From Fratercula arctica (lineage: Eukaryota; Chordata; Aves; Charadriiformes; Alcidae), in the NCBI GenBank assembly GCA_947846985.1, contig CANTUZ010000027.1:3475152-3539151 (forward strand): a stretch of DNA of 64,000 bases, read 5' to 3'. The position numbers and the translations under genes were made by a program. The notes below the pieces were generated by a model. It was not told the origin of the DNA. It did no database searches and saw only the letters and a list, made by a program, of their open reading frames with translations. This document shows, in pieces, positions 12,856 to 24,999 of this stretch. Within the stretch, counting starts at the first letter, position 1. Every line of letters starts with the position of its first letter.

Positions 12856-15800
12856 TTGACAGCCCCCAGCACAAGCCAAGGGCTTTTCCTGCCTCCAAAA
12901 AGGATCAAAAAGAGCTTTTCGTCAGCTCTTTTCGCTGCAGATCCCTTCCCCAACTCAGCCTTACCTGCCCTGAAGCTGGTCTCCGTGGCAATGGCTGTTC
13001 GGCACCATAACAAGTCGTTCAATTTCCCCAGGATGGTGCTGTCTCTGCCCAGGCTCACTCAGCAGCCCGCCCACCAACTGACCACCCCCAGCACAAGCCA
13101 AGGGATTTTCCTGGCCGCGAGAAGGCCCAAAATAAGATTTTCATTGGCCCTTTTCTCTCCAGATCCCTTCCCCTGTGCAGCCTTACCTGCCCTGATGCTG
13201 GTCTCTATGGCAATGGCTTTTCGGCACCGTAACAGATCGTTCAATTTTCCCAGGGTGGTGCTGTCTCCGCCCAGGCTCACTAAGCGGCCTGCCCACCAAC
13301 TGACCAATCCCAGCACAAGCCAACGGCTTTTCCCGGCTCCGAAAAGGCCCAAAAGAGATTTTTGTTAAGCTTTTTTACTGCAGATCCCTTCCCCAGCACA
13401 GCCTTACCTGCCCGGAAGCTGGTCTCCGTGGCAATGGCTGTTTGGCACCAGAACAGGTCGTTCAATTTCCCCGGCTCAGCAGCCCACCCACCCATTGACA
13501 GCCCCCAGCACAAGCCAAGGGCTTTTCCTGCCTCCAAAAAGGATCAAAAAGAGCTTTTCGTCAGCCCTTTTTGCTGCAGATCCCTTCCCCAGCACAGTCT
13601 TACCTGCCCTGAAGCTGGTCTCCGTGACAATGGCCATTCGGCACCATAACAGGTCGTTCAATTTTTCCGGGGCGGTGCTATCTCCGCCCAGGCTCACTCA
13701 GGATCCCGCCCACCAACTGACCAATCCCAGCACAAGCCAAGGGCTTTTACCGCCCCCAAAAAGGCCCAAAAGAGATTTTTGTTAAGCATTTTTACTGCAG
13801 ATCCCTTCCCCAGCGCAGCCTTACCTGCCCTGATGCTGATCTCTATGGCAATGGCTTTTCGGCACCGTAACAGATCGTTCAATTTCCCCAGGATGGTGCT
13901 GCCTCCGCCCAGGCTCATTCAGAAGCCCGCCCACCAACTGACCACCCGCAGCACAAGGCAAGGGATTTTCCCAGCTCTGAAAAGGCCCCAAAGCGATTTC
14001 CATCGGCCCTTTTCGCTGCAAATACCTTCCCCAGTGCAGCCTTACCTGCCCTGAAGCTGGTCTCCATGGCAGTGGCTGCTCGGCACCATAACAGGTCATT
14101 CAGTTTTTCTGGGTGGTGCTGTCTCCGCCCAGGCTATTCAGAAGCCTGCCCACCCACTGACCACCCCCAGCACAAGCTACGGACTTTTCCCGACTCAGAA
14201 AAGCCCCAAAAACAGCTTTTCGTCGGCCCTTTTCGCTGCAGATCCCTTCCCCAGCACAGCCTTACCTGCCCGGAAGCTGGTCTCCGTGGCAATGGCTGTT
14301 TGGCACCAGAACAGGTCATTCAATTTCCCCGGCTCAGCAGCCCACCCACCAATTGACAGCCCCCAGCAAAAACTAAGGGCTTTTCCGAGCTCCGAAAAGG
14401 CCCCAAAGAGATTTTTGTTAGCTTTTTTTGCTGCAGATCCCTTCCCCAACTCAGCCTTACCGGCCCTGAAGCTGGTCTCCATGGCAATGGCTGTTCGGCA
14501 CCGTAACAGGTCGTTCAGTTTTCCCAGGGTGTTGCTGTCTCCGCCCAGGCTCATTTAGCAGCCTGCCCACCCACTGACCACCCCCAGCACAAGCTAAGGA
14601 CTTTTCCAGACTCAGAAAAGCCCCAAAAACAGCTTTTCGTCGGCCCTTTTTGCTGCAGATCCCTTCCCCAGCACAGCCTTACCTGCCCTGAAGCTGGTCT
14701 CCGTGGCAATGGCTGTTTGGCACCAGAACAGGTCGTTCAATTTCCCCGGCTCAGCAGCCCACCCACCAATTGACAGCCCCCAGCAAAAACTAAGGGCTTT
14801 TACCGGCTCCGAAAAGGCCCAAAAGAGATTTTTGTTAAGCATTTTTACTGCAGATCCCTTCCCCAGCACAGCCTTACCTGCCCTGATGCTGATCTCTATG
14901 GCCATGGCTTTTCGGCACCATAACAGATCGTTCAATTTCCCCAGGATGGTGGTGTCTCCACCCAGGCTCAGTCAGCAGCTCGCCCACCAACTGACCACCC
15001 CCAGCACAAGCCAACGGCTTTTCCTGCCTCCAAAAAGGCTCAAGAAGAGCTTTCCGTCGGCCCTTTTCGCTGAAAATCCCTTACCCAGCACAGCCTGGCC
15101 TGCCCTGAAGCTGGGCTCTGTGGCAATGGCGGTTCGGCACCATAAGAGGTCGTTCAGTTTTCCCGGGGTGGTGCTGTCTCCGCCCAGGCTCACTCAGCAG
15201 CCCGCCCACCAACTGACCACCCCCAGCACAAGCTAAGGACTCTTCCCGACTCAGAAAAGCCCCAAAAACAGCTTTTCGTCGGCCCTTTTCACTGCAGATC
15301 CCTTCCCCAGCACAGCCTTACCTGCCCGGAAGCTGGTCTCCGTGGCAATGGCTGTTTGGCACCAGAACAGGTCGTTCAATTTCCCCAGGATGGTGGTGTC
15401 TCCACCGAGGCTCAGTCAGCAGCTCGCCCACCAACTGACCACCCCCAGCACAAGCCAAGGGCTTTTCCCAGCTCCAAAAAGGCCCAAAAGAGATTATCGT
15501 CGGGCCTTTTCGCTGCAAATCCCTTCCCCAGCATAGCCTTACCTGCCCTGAAGCTGGTCTCCGTGGCCATAGCCATTCGGCGCCGTAACAGGTCGTTCAG
15601 TTTTCCCAGGGTGGTGCTGTCTCCGCCCAGGCTCACTCAGCAGCCCGCCCACCAACTGACCACCCCCAGCAGAAGCCAAGGGATTTTCCTGGCCGCGAGA
15701 AGGCCCAAAATAAGATTTTCATTGGCCCTTTTCTCTCCAGATCCCTTCCCCAGCGCAGCCTTACCTGCCCTGATGCTGGTCTCCATGGCAATGGCTTTTC

Positions 15801-16899
15801 GGCACCATAACAGATCGTTCAATTTCCCCAGGATGGTGGTGTCTCCACCCAGGCTCAGTCAGCAGCTCGCCCACCAACTGACCACCCCCAGCACAAGCCA
15901 AGGGCTTTTCCTGCCTCCAAAAAGCCCCAAAAAGACCTTTCCGTCGGCCCTTTTCGCTGAAAATCCCTTACCCAGCACAGCCTGGCCTGCCCTGAAGCTG
16001 GTCTCTGTGGCAATGGCGGTTCGGCACCATAAGAGGTCGTTCAGTTTTCCCGGGGCGGTGCTGTCTCCGCCCAGGCTCACTCAGCAGCCCGCCCACCAAC
16101 TGACCACCCCCAGCAAAAACTAAGGGCTTTTCCCAGCTCCGAAAACGCCCAAAGGAGATTTTCGTTATCATTTTTTGCTGCAGATCCCTTCCCCAGCACA
16201 GCCTTACCTGCCCTGAAGCTGGTCTCCGTGGCAATGGCTGTTTGGCACCAGAACAGGTCGTTCAATTTCCCCAGGATGGTGCTGTCTCCGCCCAGGCTCA
16301 TTCAGAAGCCCGCCCACCAACTGACCACCCCCAGCAAAAGGCAAGGGATTTTCCCAGCTCTGAAAAGGCCCCAAAGCGATTTCCATCGGCCCTTTTCGCT
16401 GCAAATACCTTCCCCAGTGCAGCCTTACCTGCCCTGAAGCTGGTCTCCATGGCAGTGGCTGCTCGGCACCATAACAGGTCATTCAGTTTTTCTGGGTGGT
16501 GCTGTCTCCGCCCAGGCTATTCAGAAGCCTGCCCACCCACTGACCACCCCCAGCACAAGCTACGGACTTTTCCCGACTCAGAAAAGCCCCAAAAACAGCT
16601 TTTCGTCAGCCCTTTTCGCTGCAGATCCCTTCCCCAGCACAGCCTTACCTGCCCGGAAGCTGGTCTCCGTGGCAATGGCTGTTTGGCACCAGAACAGGTC
16701 GTTCAATTTCCCCGGCTCAGCAGCCCACCCACCAATTGACAGCCCCCAGCAAAAACTAAGGGCTTTTCCGAGCTCCGAAAAGGCCCAAAAGAGATTTTTG
16801 TTAGCTTTTTTTGCTGCAGATCCCTTCCCCAACTCAGCCTTACCGGCCCTGAAGCTGGTCTCCGTGGCAATGGCTGTTCGGCACCATAACAGATCGTTC

Positions 16900-19800
16900 A
16901 ATTTCCCCAGGATGGTGGTGTCTCCACCCAGGCTCAGTCAGCAGCTCGCCCACCAACTGACCACCCCCAGCACAAGCCAACGGCTTTTCCTGCCTCCAAA
17001 AAGGCTCAAGAAGAGCTTTCCGTCGGCCCTTTTCGCTGAAAATCCCTTACCCAGCACAGCCTGGCCTGCCCTGAAGCTGGTCTCTGTGGCAATGGCGGTT
17101 CGGCACCATAAGAGGTCGTTCAGTTTTCCCAGGGCGGTGCTGTCTCCGCCCAGGCTCACTCAGCAGCCCGCCCACCAACTGACCACCCCCAGCACAAGCC
17201 AACGGATTTTCCTGGCCGCGAGAAGGCCCAAAATAAGATTTCCATTGGCCCTTTTCTCTCCAGATCCCTTCCCCAACGCAGCCTTACCTGCCCTGATGCT
17301 GGTCTCTATGGCAATGGCTTTTCGGCACCGTAACAGGTTGTTCAGTTTTCCCGGGGTGGTGCTGTCTCCACCCAGGCTCACTCAGCAGCCCGCCCACCAA
17401 CTGACCACCCCCAGCACAAGCCAACAGTTTTTCCCGGCTCCGAAAAGGCCCAGAAGAGATTTTCATTATCATTTTTTGCTGCAGATCCCTTCCCCAGCAC
17501 AGCCTTACCTGCCCGGAAGCTGGTCTCCGTGGCAATGGCTGTTTGGCACCAGAACAGGTCGTTCAATTTCCCCGGCTCAGCAGCCCACCCACCAATTGAC
17601 AGCCCCCAGCACAAGCCAAGGGCTTTTCCTGCCTCCAAAAAGGATCAAAAAGAGCTTTTCGTCAGCTCTTTTCGCTGCAGATCCCTTCCCCAACTCAGCC
17701 TTACCTGCCCTGAAGCTGCTCTCCGTAGCAATGGCTGTTTGGCACCAGAACAGGTCGTTCAATTTCCCCGGCTCAGCAGCCCACCCACCAATTGACAGCC
17801 CCCAGCACAAGCCAAGGGCTTTTCCTGCCTCCAGAAAGGATCAAAAAGAGCTTTTCATCAGCTCTTTTCGCTGCAGATCCCTTCCCCCACTCAGCCTTAC
17901 CTGCCCTGAAGCTGGTCTCCGTGGCAATGGCTGTTTGGCACCAGAACAGGTCGTTCAATTTCCCCGGCTCAGCAGCCCACCCACCAATTGACAGCCCCCA
18001 GCACAAGCCAAGGGCTTTTCCTGCCTCCAGAAAGGATCAAAAAGAGCTTTTCATCAGCTCTTTTCGCTGCAGATCCCTTCCCCAACTCAGCCTTACCTGC
18101 CCTGAAGCTGGTCTCCGTGGCAATGGCTGTTCGGCACCATAAAAAGTCGTTCAATTTCCCCAGGATGGTGCTGTCTCTGCCCAGGCTCACTCAGCAGCCC
18201 GCCCACCAACTGACCACCCGCAGCACAAGGCAAGGGCTTCTCCCAGCTCCAAAAAGGCCCAAAAGAGATTTTCGTCGGCCCTTTTCCTGAAAATCCCTTC
18301 CCCAGTACAGCCTTGCCTGCCCTGAAGCTGGTCTCCGTGACAATGGCTGTTCGGCACTGTAACAGGTCGTTCAGTTTTCCCAGGGTGGTGCTGTCTCCAC
18401 CCAGGCTCACTCAGCAGCCCGCCCACCAACTGACCACCCCCAGCACAAGCCAAGGGATTTTCCTGGCCGCGAGAAGGCCCAAAATAAGATTTTCATTGGC
18501 CCTTTTCTCTCCAGATCCCTTCCCCTTTGCAGCCTTACCTGCCCTGATGCTGATCTCTATGGCAATGGCTTTTCGGCACCGTAACAGGTCGTTCAATTTC
18601 CCCGGGGTGGTGCTGTCTCCGCCCAGGCTCACTCAGCAGCCCGCCCACCAACTGACCACCCCCAGCACAAGCCAAGGTCTTCTCCCAGCTCCAAAAAGGC
18701 CCAAAAGAGATTTTCGTCGGCCCTTTTCCTGAAAATCCCTTCCCCAGTACAGCCTTGCCTGCCCTGAAGCTGGTCTCCGTGACAATGGCTGTTCGGCACT
18801 GTAACAGGTCGTTCAGTTTTCCCAGGGTGGTGCTGTCTCCACCCAGGCTCACTCAGCAGCCCGCCCACCAACTGACCACCCCCAGCACAAGCCAAGGGAT
18901 TTTCCTGGCCGCGAGAAGGCCCAAAATAAGATTTTCATTGGCCCTTTTCTCTCCAGATCCCTTCCCCTGTGCAGCCTTACCTGCCCTGAAGCTGGTCTCC
19001 GTGGCAATGGCTTTTCGGCACCGTAACAGGTCGTTCAATTTCCCCGGGGTGGTGCTGTCTCCGCCCAGGCTCACTCAGCAGCCCGCCCACCAACTGACCA
19101 CCCCCAGCACAAGCCAAGGTCTTCTCCCAGCTCCAAAAAGGCCCAAAAGAGATTTTCGTCGGCCCTTTTCCTGAAAATCCCTTCCCCAGTACAGCCTTGG
19201 CTGCCCTGAAGCTGGTCTCCGTGGCAATGGCTGTTCGGCACCGTAACAGGTCGTTCAGTTTTCCCAGGGTGGTGCTGTCTCCGCCCAGGCTCACTAAGCG
19301 GCCTGCCCACCAACTGACCAATCCCAGCACAAGCCAAGGGCTTTTCCCGGCTCCGAAAAGGCCCAAAAGAGATTTTTGTTAAGCTTTTTTACTGCAGATC
19401 CCTTCCCCAGCGCAGCCTTACCTGCCCGGAAGCTGGTCTCCGTGGCAATGGCTGTTTGGCACCAGAACAGGTCGTTCAATTTCCCCGGCTCAGCAGCCCA
19501 CCCACCCATTGACAGCCCCCAGCACAAGCCAAGGGCTTTTCCTGCCTCCAAAAAGGCCCAAAAGAGCTTTTCGTCAGCCCTTTTTGCTGCAGATCCCTTC
19601 CCCAGCACAGTCTTACCTGCCCTGAAGCTGGTCTCCGTAGCAATGGCTGTTCGGCACTGTAACAGGTCATTCAATTTTTCCGGGGCGGTGCTATCTCCGC
19701 CCAGGCTCACTCAGCAGCCCGCCCACCAACTGACCAATCCCAGCACAAGCCAAGGGCTTTTACCAGCTCCGAAAAGGCCCAAAAGAGATTTTTATTAAGC

Positions 19801-21400
19801 ATTTTTACTGCAGATCCCTTCCCCAGCACAGCCTTACCTGCCCTGATGCTGATCTCTATGGCAATGGCTTTTCGGCACCATAACAGATCGTTCAATTTCC
19901 CCAGGATGGTGGTGTCTCCACCCAGGCTCAGTCAGCAGCTCGCCCACCAACTGACCACCCCCAGCACAAGCCAACGGCTTTTCCTGCCTCCAAAAAGGCT
20001 CAAGAAGAGCTTTCCGTCGGCCCTTTTCGCTGAAAATCCCTTACCCAGCACAGCCTGGCCTGCCCTGAAGCTGGTCTCTGTGGCAATGGCGGTTCGGCAC
20101 CATAAGAGGTCGTTCAGTTTTCCCAGGGCGGTGCTGTCTCCGCCCAGGCTCACTCAGCAGCCCGCCCACCAACTGACCACCCCCAGCACAAGCCAACGGA
20201 TTTTCCTGGCCGCGAGAAGGCCCAAAATAAGATTTCCATTGGCCCTTTTCTCTCCAGATCCCTTCCCCAACGCAGCCTTACCTGCCCTGATGCTGGTCTC
20301 TATGGCAATGGCTTTTCGGCACCGTAACAGGTTGTTCAGTTTTCCCGGCGTGGTGCTGTCTCCACCCAGGCTCACTCAGCAGCCCGCCCACCAACTGACC
20401 ACCCCCAGCACAAGCCAACAGTTTTTCCCGGCTCCGAAAAGGCCCAGAAGAGATTTTCATTATCATTTTTTGCTGCAGATCCCTTCCCCAGCACAGCCTT
20501 ACCTGCCCGGAAGCTGGTCTCCGTGGCAATGGCTGTTTGGCACCAGAACAGGTCGTTCAATTTCCCCGGCTCAGCAGCCCACCCACCAATTGACAGCCCC
20601 CAGCACAAGCCAAGGGCTTTTCCTGCCTCCAAAAAGGATCAAAAAGAGCTTTTCGTCAGCTCTTTTCGCTGCAGATCCCTTCCCCAACTCAGCCTTACCT
20701 GCCCTGAAGCTGGTCTCCGTAGCAATGGCTGTTTGGCACCAGAACAGGTCGTTCAATTTCCCCGGCTCAGCAGCCCACCCACCAATTGACAGCCCCCAGC
20801 ACAAGCCAAGGGCTTTTCCTGCCTCCAGAAAGGATCAAAAAGAGCTTTTCATCAGCTCTTTTCGCTGCAGATCCCTTCCCCCACTCAGCCTTACCTGCCC
20901 TGAAGCTGGTCTCCGTAGCAATGGCTGTTTGGCACCAGAACAGGTCGTTCAATTTCCCCGGCTCAGCAGCCCATCCACCAATTGACAGCCCCCAGCACAA
21001 GCCAAGGGCTTTTCCTGCCTCCAAAAAGGATCAAAAAGAGCTTTTCATCAGCTCTTTTCGCTGCAGATCCCTTCCCCAACTCAGCCTTACCTGCCCTGAA
21101 GCTGGTCTCCGTGGCAATGGCTGTTCGGCACCATAAAAAGTCGTTCAATTTCCCCAGGATGGTGCTGTCTCTGCCCAGGCTCACTCAGCAGCCCGCCCAC
21201 CAACTGACCACCCGCAGCACAAGGCAAGGGCTTCTCCCAGCTCCAAAAAGGCCCAAAAGAGATTTTCGTCGGCCCTTTTCCTGAAAATCCCTTCCCCAGT
21301 ACAGCCTTGCCTGCCCTGAAGCTGGTCTCCGTGACAATGGCTGTTCGGCACTGTAACAGGTCGTTCAGTTTTCCCAGGGTGGTGCTGTCTCCACCCAGGC
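16900..21400. repeat. 2,994-bp higher-order repeat, about 1.5 copies
   Basis: The 2,994-bp offset is seen here between 16938 and 19932, 17160 and 20154, 17529 and 20523, and 17792 and 20786. It is the counterpart of the 46.7-53.8 kb series, with one unit fewer. Confidence 0.8.
18290..19200. repeat. 442-bp two-monomer repeat
   Basis: Two alternating monomer types form a dimer. One ends in CTTTTCTCTCCAGATCCC and the other in CTTTTCCTGAAAATCCC. The dimer is repeated at 442 bp (18313 and 18755). The same dimer series recurs at 48132/48574 and 51126/51568. Within it, small variants follow the copy, for example CCCCTTTGCAGCC against CCCCTGTGCAGCC. Confidence 0.8.
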
Positions 21401-24400
21401 TCACTCAGCAGCCCGCCCACCAACTGACCACCCCCAGCACAAGCCAAGGGCTTTTCCTGCCTCCAAAAACGATCAAAAACAGCTTTTCGTCGGCCCTTTT
21501 CGCTGCAGATCCCTTCCCCAGCACAGCCTTACCTGCCCTGAAGCTGGTCTCCATGGCAATGGCTGTTTGGCACCGTAACAGGTCGTTCAGTTTTCCCAGG
21601 GTGTTGCTGTCTCCGCCCAGGCTCATTTAGCAGCCTGCCCACCCACTGACCACCCCCAGCACAAGCTAAGGACTTTTCCAGACTCAGAAAAGCCCCCAAA
21701 ACAGCTTTTCGTCGGCACTTTTTGCTGCAGATCCCTTCCCCAGCGCAGCCTTACCTGCCCTGAAGCTGGTCTCTGTGGCAATGGCTGTTCGGCACCGTAA
21801 CAGGTCGTTCAGTTTTCCCGGAGTGGTGCTGTCTCCGCCCAGGCTCACTCAGCAGCCCGCCCACCAACTGACCACCCCCAGCACAAGCTAAGGACTCTTC
21901 CCGACTCAGAAAAGCCCCAAAAACAGCTTTTCGTCGGCCCTTTTTGCTGCAGATCCCTTCCCCAGCACAGCCTTACCTGCCCTGAAGCTGGTCTCCATGG
22001 CAATGGCTGTTCGGCACCAGAACAGGTCGTTCAATTTCCCCGGGGTGTTGCTGTCTCCGCCCAGGCTCACTCAGCAGCCCGCCTACCAACTGATCACCCC
22101 CAGCACAAGCCAAGTGCTTTTCCTGCCTCCAAATGGGATCAAAAAGAGCTTTTCGTCAGCTCTTATCGCTGCAGATCCCTTCCCCAGCGCAGCCTTACCT
22201 GCCCTGAAGCTGGTCTCCGTGGCAATGGGTGTTCGGCACCAGAACAGGTCGTTCAGTTTTCCCAGGGTGGTGCTGTCTCCGCCCAGGCTCACTCAGCAGC
22301 CCGCCCACCAACTGACCACCCCCAGCAGAAGCCAAGGGATTTTCCTGGCCGCGAGAAGGCCCAAAATAAGATTTTCATTGGCCCTTTTCTCTCCAGATCC
22401 CTTCCCCAGCGCAGCCTTACCTGCCCTGATGCTGGTCTCCATGGCAATGGCTTTTCGGCACCATAACAGATCGTTCAATTTCCCCAGGATGGTGGTGTCT
22501 CCACCCAGGCTCAGTCAGCAGCTCGCCCACCAACTGACCACCCCCAGCACAAGCCAACGGCTTTTCCTGCCTCCAAAAAGCCCCAAAAAGACCTTTCCGT
22601 CGGCCCTTTTCGCTGAAAATCCCTTACCCAGCACAGCCTGGCCTGCCCTGAAGCTGGTCTCTGTGGCAATGGCGGTTCGGCACCATAAGAGGTCGTTCAG
22701 TTTTCCCGGGGCGGTGCTGTCTCCACCCAGGCTCACTCAGCAGCCCGCCCACCAACTGACCACCCCCAGCAAAAACTAAGGGCTTTTCCCAGCTCCGAAA
22801 ACGCCCAAAGGAGATTTTCGTTATCATTTTTTGCTGCAGATCCCTTCCCCAGCACAGCCTTACCTGCCCTAAAGCTGGTCTCCGTGGCAATGGCTGTTTG
22901 GCACCAGAACAGGTCGTTCAATTTCCCCAGGATGGTGCTGTCTCCGCCCAGGCTCATTCAGAAGCCTGCCCACCAATTGACCACCCGCAGCACAAGGCAA
23001 GGGATTTTCCCAGCTCTGAAAAGGCCCCAAAGCGATTTCCATCGGCCCTTTTCGCTGCAAATACCTTCCCCAGTGCAGCCTTACCTGCCCTGAAGCTGCT
23101 CTCCGTGGCAATGGCTGTTCGGCACCATAACAGATCGTTCAGTTTTCCCAGGGTGGTACTGTCTCCACCCAGGCTCACTCAACAGCCCGCCCACCAACTG
23201 ACCACCCCCAGCACAAGCTACGGACTTTTCCCGACTCAGAAAAGCCCCAAAAACAGCTTTTCGTCAGCCCTTTTCGCTGCAGATCCCTTCCCCAGCACAG
23301 CCTTACCGGCCCTGAAGCTGGTCTCCGTGGCAATGGCTGTTCGGCACCATAACAGATCGTTCAGTTTTCCCAGGGTGGTGCTGTCTCCACCCAGGCTCAC
23401 TCAGCAGCCCGCCCACCAACTGACCACCCCCAGCACAAGCCAAGGGCTTTTCCTGCCTCCAAAAACGATCAAAAAGAGCTTTTCGTCAGCTCTTATCGCT
23501 GCAGATCCCTTCCCCAGCGCAGCCTTACCTGCCCTGAAGCTGGTCTCCGTGACAATGGCTGTTCGGCACCGTAACAGGTCGTTCAGTTTTCCCAGGGTGG
23601 TGCTGTCTCCGCCCAGGCTCACTCAGCAGCCCGCCCACCAACTGACCAATCCCAGCACAAGCCAAGGGCTTTTACCGGCTCCGAAAAGGCCCAAAAGAGA
23701 TTTTTGTTAAGCTTTTTTACTGCAGATCCCTTCCCCAGCGCAGCCTTACCTGCCCTGAAGCTGGTCTCCGTGACAATGGCTGTTCGGCACCGTAACAGGT
23801 CGTTCAGTTTTCCCCGAGTGGTGCTGTCTCCGCCCAGGCTCACTCAGCAGCCCGCCCACCAACTGACCACCCCCAGCACAAGCTAAGGACTCTTCCCTAC
23901 TCAGAAAAGCCCCAAAAACAGCTTTTCGTCGGCCCTTTTTGCTGCAGATCCCTTCCCCAGCACAGCCTTACCTGCCCTGAACCTGGTCTCCATGGCAATG
24001 GCTGTTCGGCACCAGAACAGGTCGTTCAATTTCCCCGGGGTGTTGCTGTCTCCGCCCAGGCTCACTCAGCAGCCCGCCTACCAACTGATCACCCCCAGCA
24101 CAAGCCAAGTGCTTTTCCTGCCTCCAAATGGGATCAAAAAGAGCTTTTCGTCAGCTCTTATCGCTGCAGATCCCTTCCCCAGCGCAGCCTTACCTGCCCT
24201 GAAGCTGGTCTCCGTGGCAATGGGTGTTCGGCACCAGAACAGGTCGTTCAGTTTTCCCGGGGTGGTGGTGTCTCCACCCAGGCTCACTCAGCAGCCCGCC
24301 CACCAACTGACCACCCCCAGCACAAGCCAAGGGCTTTTCCCAGCTCCAAAAAGGCCCAAAAGAGATTATCGTCGGGCCTTTTCGCTGCAAATCCCTTCCC

Positions 24401-24999
24401 CAGCATAGCCTTACCTGCCCTGAAGCTGGTCTCCGTGGCCATAGCCATTCGGCGCCGTAACAGGTCGTTCAGTTTTCCCAGGGTGGTGCTGTCTCTGCCC
24501 AGGCTCACTCAGCAGCCCGCCCACCAACTGACCACCCCCAGCAGAAACCAAGGGATTTTCCTGGCCGCGAGAAGGCCCAAAATAAGATTTTCATTGGCCC
24601 TTTTCTCTCCAGATCCCTTCCCCAGCGCAGCCTTACCTGCCCTGATGCTGGTCTCCATGGCAATGGCTTTTCGGCACCATAACAGATCGTTCAATTTCCC
24701 CAGGATGGTGGTGTCTCCACCCAGGCTCAGTCAGCAGCTCGCCCACCAACTGACCACCCCCAGCACAAGCCAAGGGCTTTTCCTGCCTCCAAAAAGCCCC
24801 AAAAAGAGCTTTCCGTCGGCCCTTTTCGCTGAAAATCCCTTACCCAGCACAGCCTGGCCTGCCCTGAAGCTGGTCTCTGTGGCAATGGCGGTTCGGCACC
24901 ATAAGAGGTCGTTCAGTTTTCCCAGGGCGGTGCTATCTCCGCCCAGGCTCACTCAGCAGCCCGCCCACCAACTGACCACCCCCAGCAGAAACCAAGGGA
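20200..24999. repeat. 4,799-bp tandem duplication, left unit
   Basis: Sequence from about 20.20 to 24.98 kb is repeated immediately to the right at an offset of 4,799 bp. Corresponding landmarks include 20982 and 25781, 21405 and 26204, 21997 and 26796, 22898 and 27697, 23992 and 28791, and 24731 and 29530. The unit contains both long and short monomers. It ends in a hybrid monomer at 24990-25040, which marks the junction. Confidence 0.85.

Larger units (their letters stand above)
3990..21450. repeat. Large higher-order block, copy 1 (about 17.4 kb)
   Basis: The order and detailed sequence of monomers here are repeated at about 33808-51270 with a constant offset of 29,818 bp. The offset becomes 29,819 after an extra T near 40299. 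The correspondence was followed through many landmarks, for example the CAGAAGCCAAGGG tail at 4070 and 33889, the long open stretches at 6846 and 36664, 10130 and 39948, 16669 and 46488, and 19376 and 49195. At the left edge the two copies diverge inside the monomer around 3.9-4.0 kb. At the right edge they diverge at the tail near 21.45 kb, where copy 1 has CTTTTCCTGCC and copy 2 has ATTTTCCTGGCC. Edges are approximate. Confidence 0.85.

Noticed and set aside
16669..17991. Long open frames through the satellite (up to 440 codons, + strand; similar ones at 1112, 10414, 24435, 46488)
   Set aside because: Open frames occur on both strands over the same DNA. Short 196-bp monomers shift the frame, stops sit at fixed monomer variants (for example CTAAGG), and many starts would be mid-monomer. 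Length reflects GC-rich repeats with a 222-bp (3 x 74) period, not coding selection.
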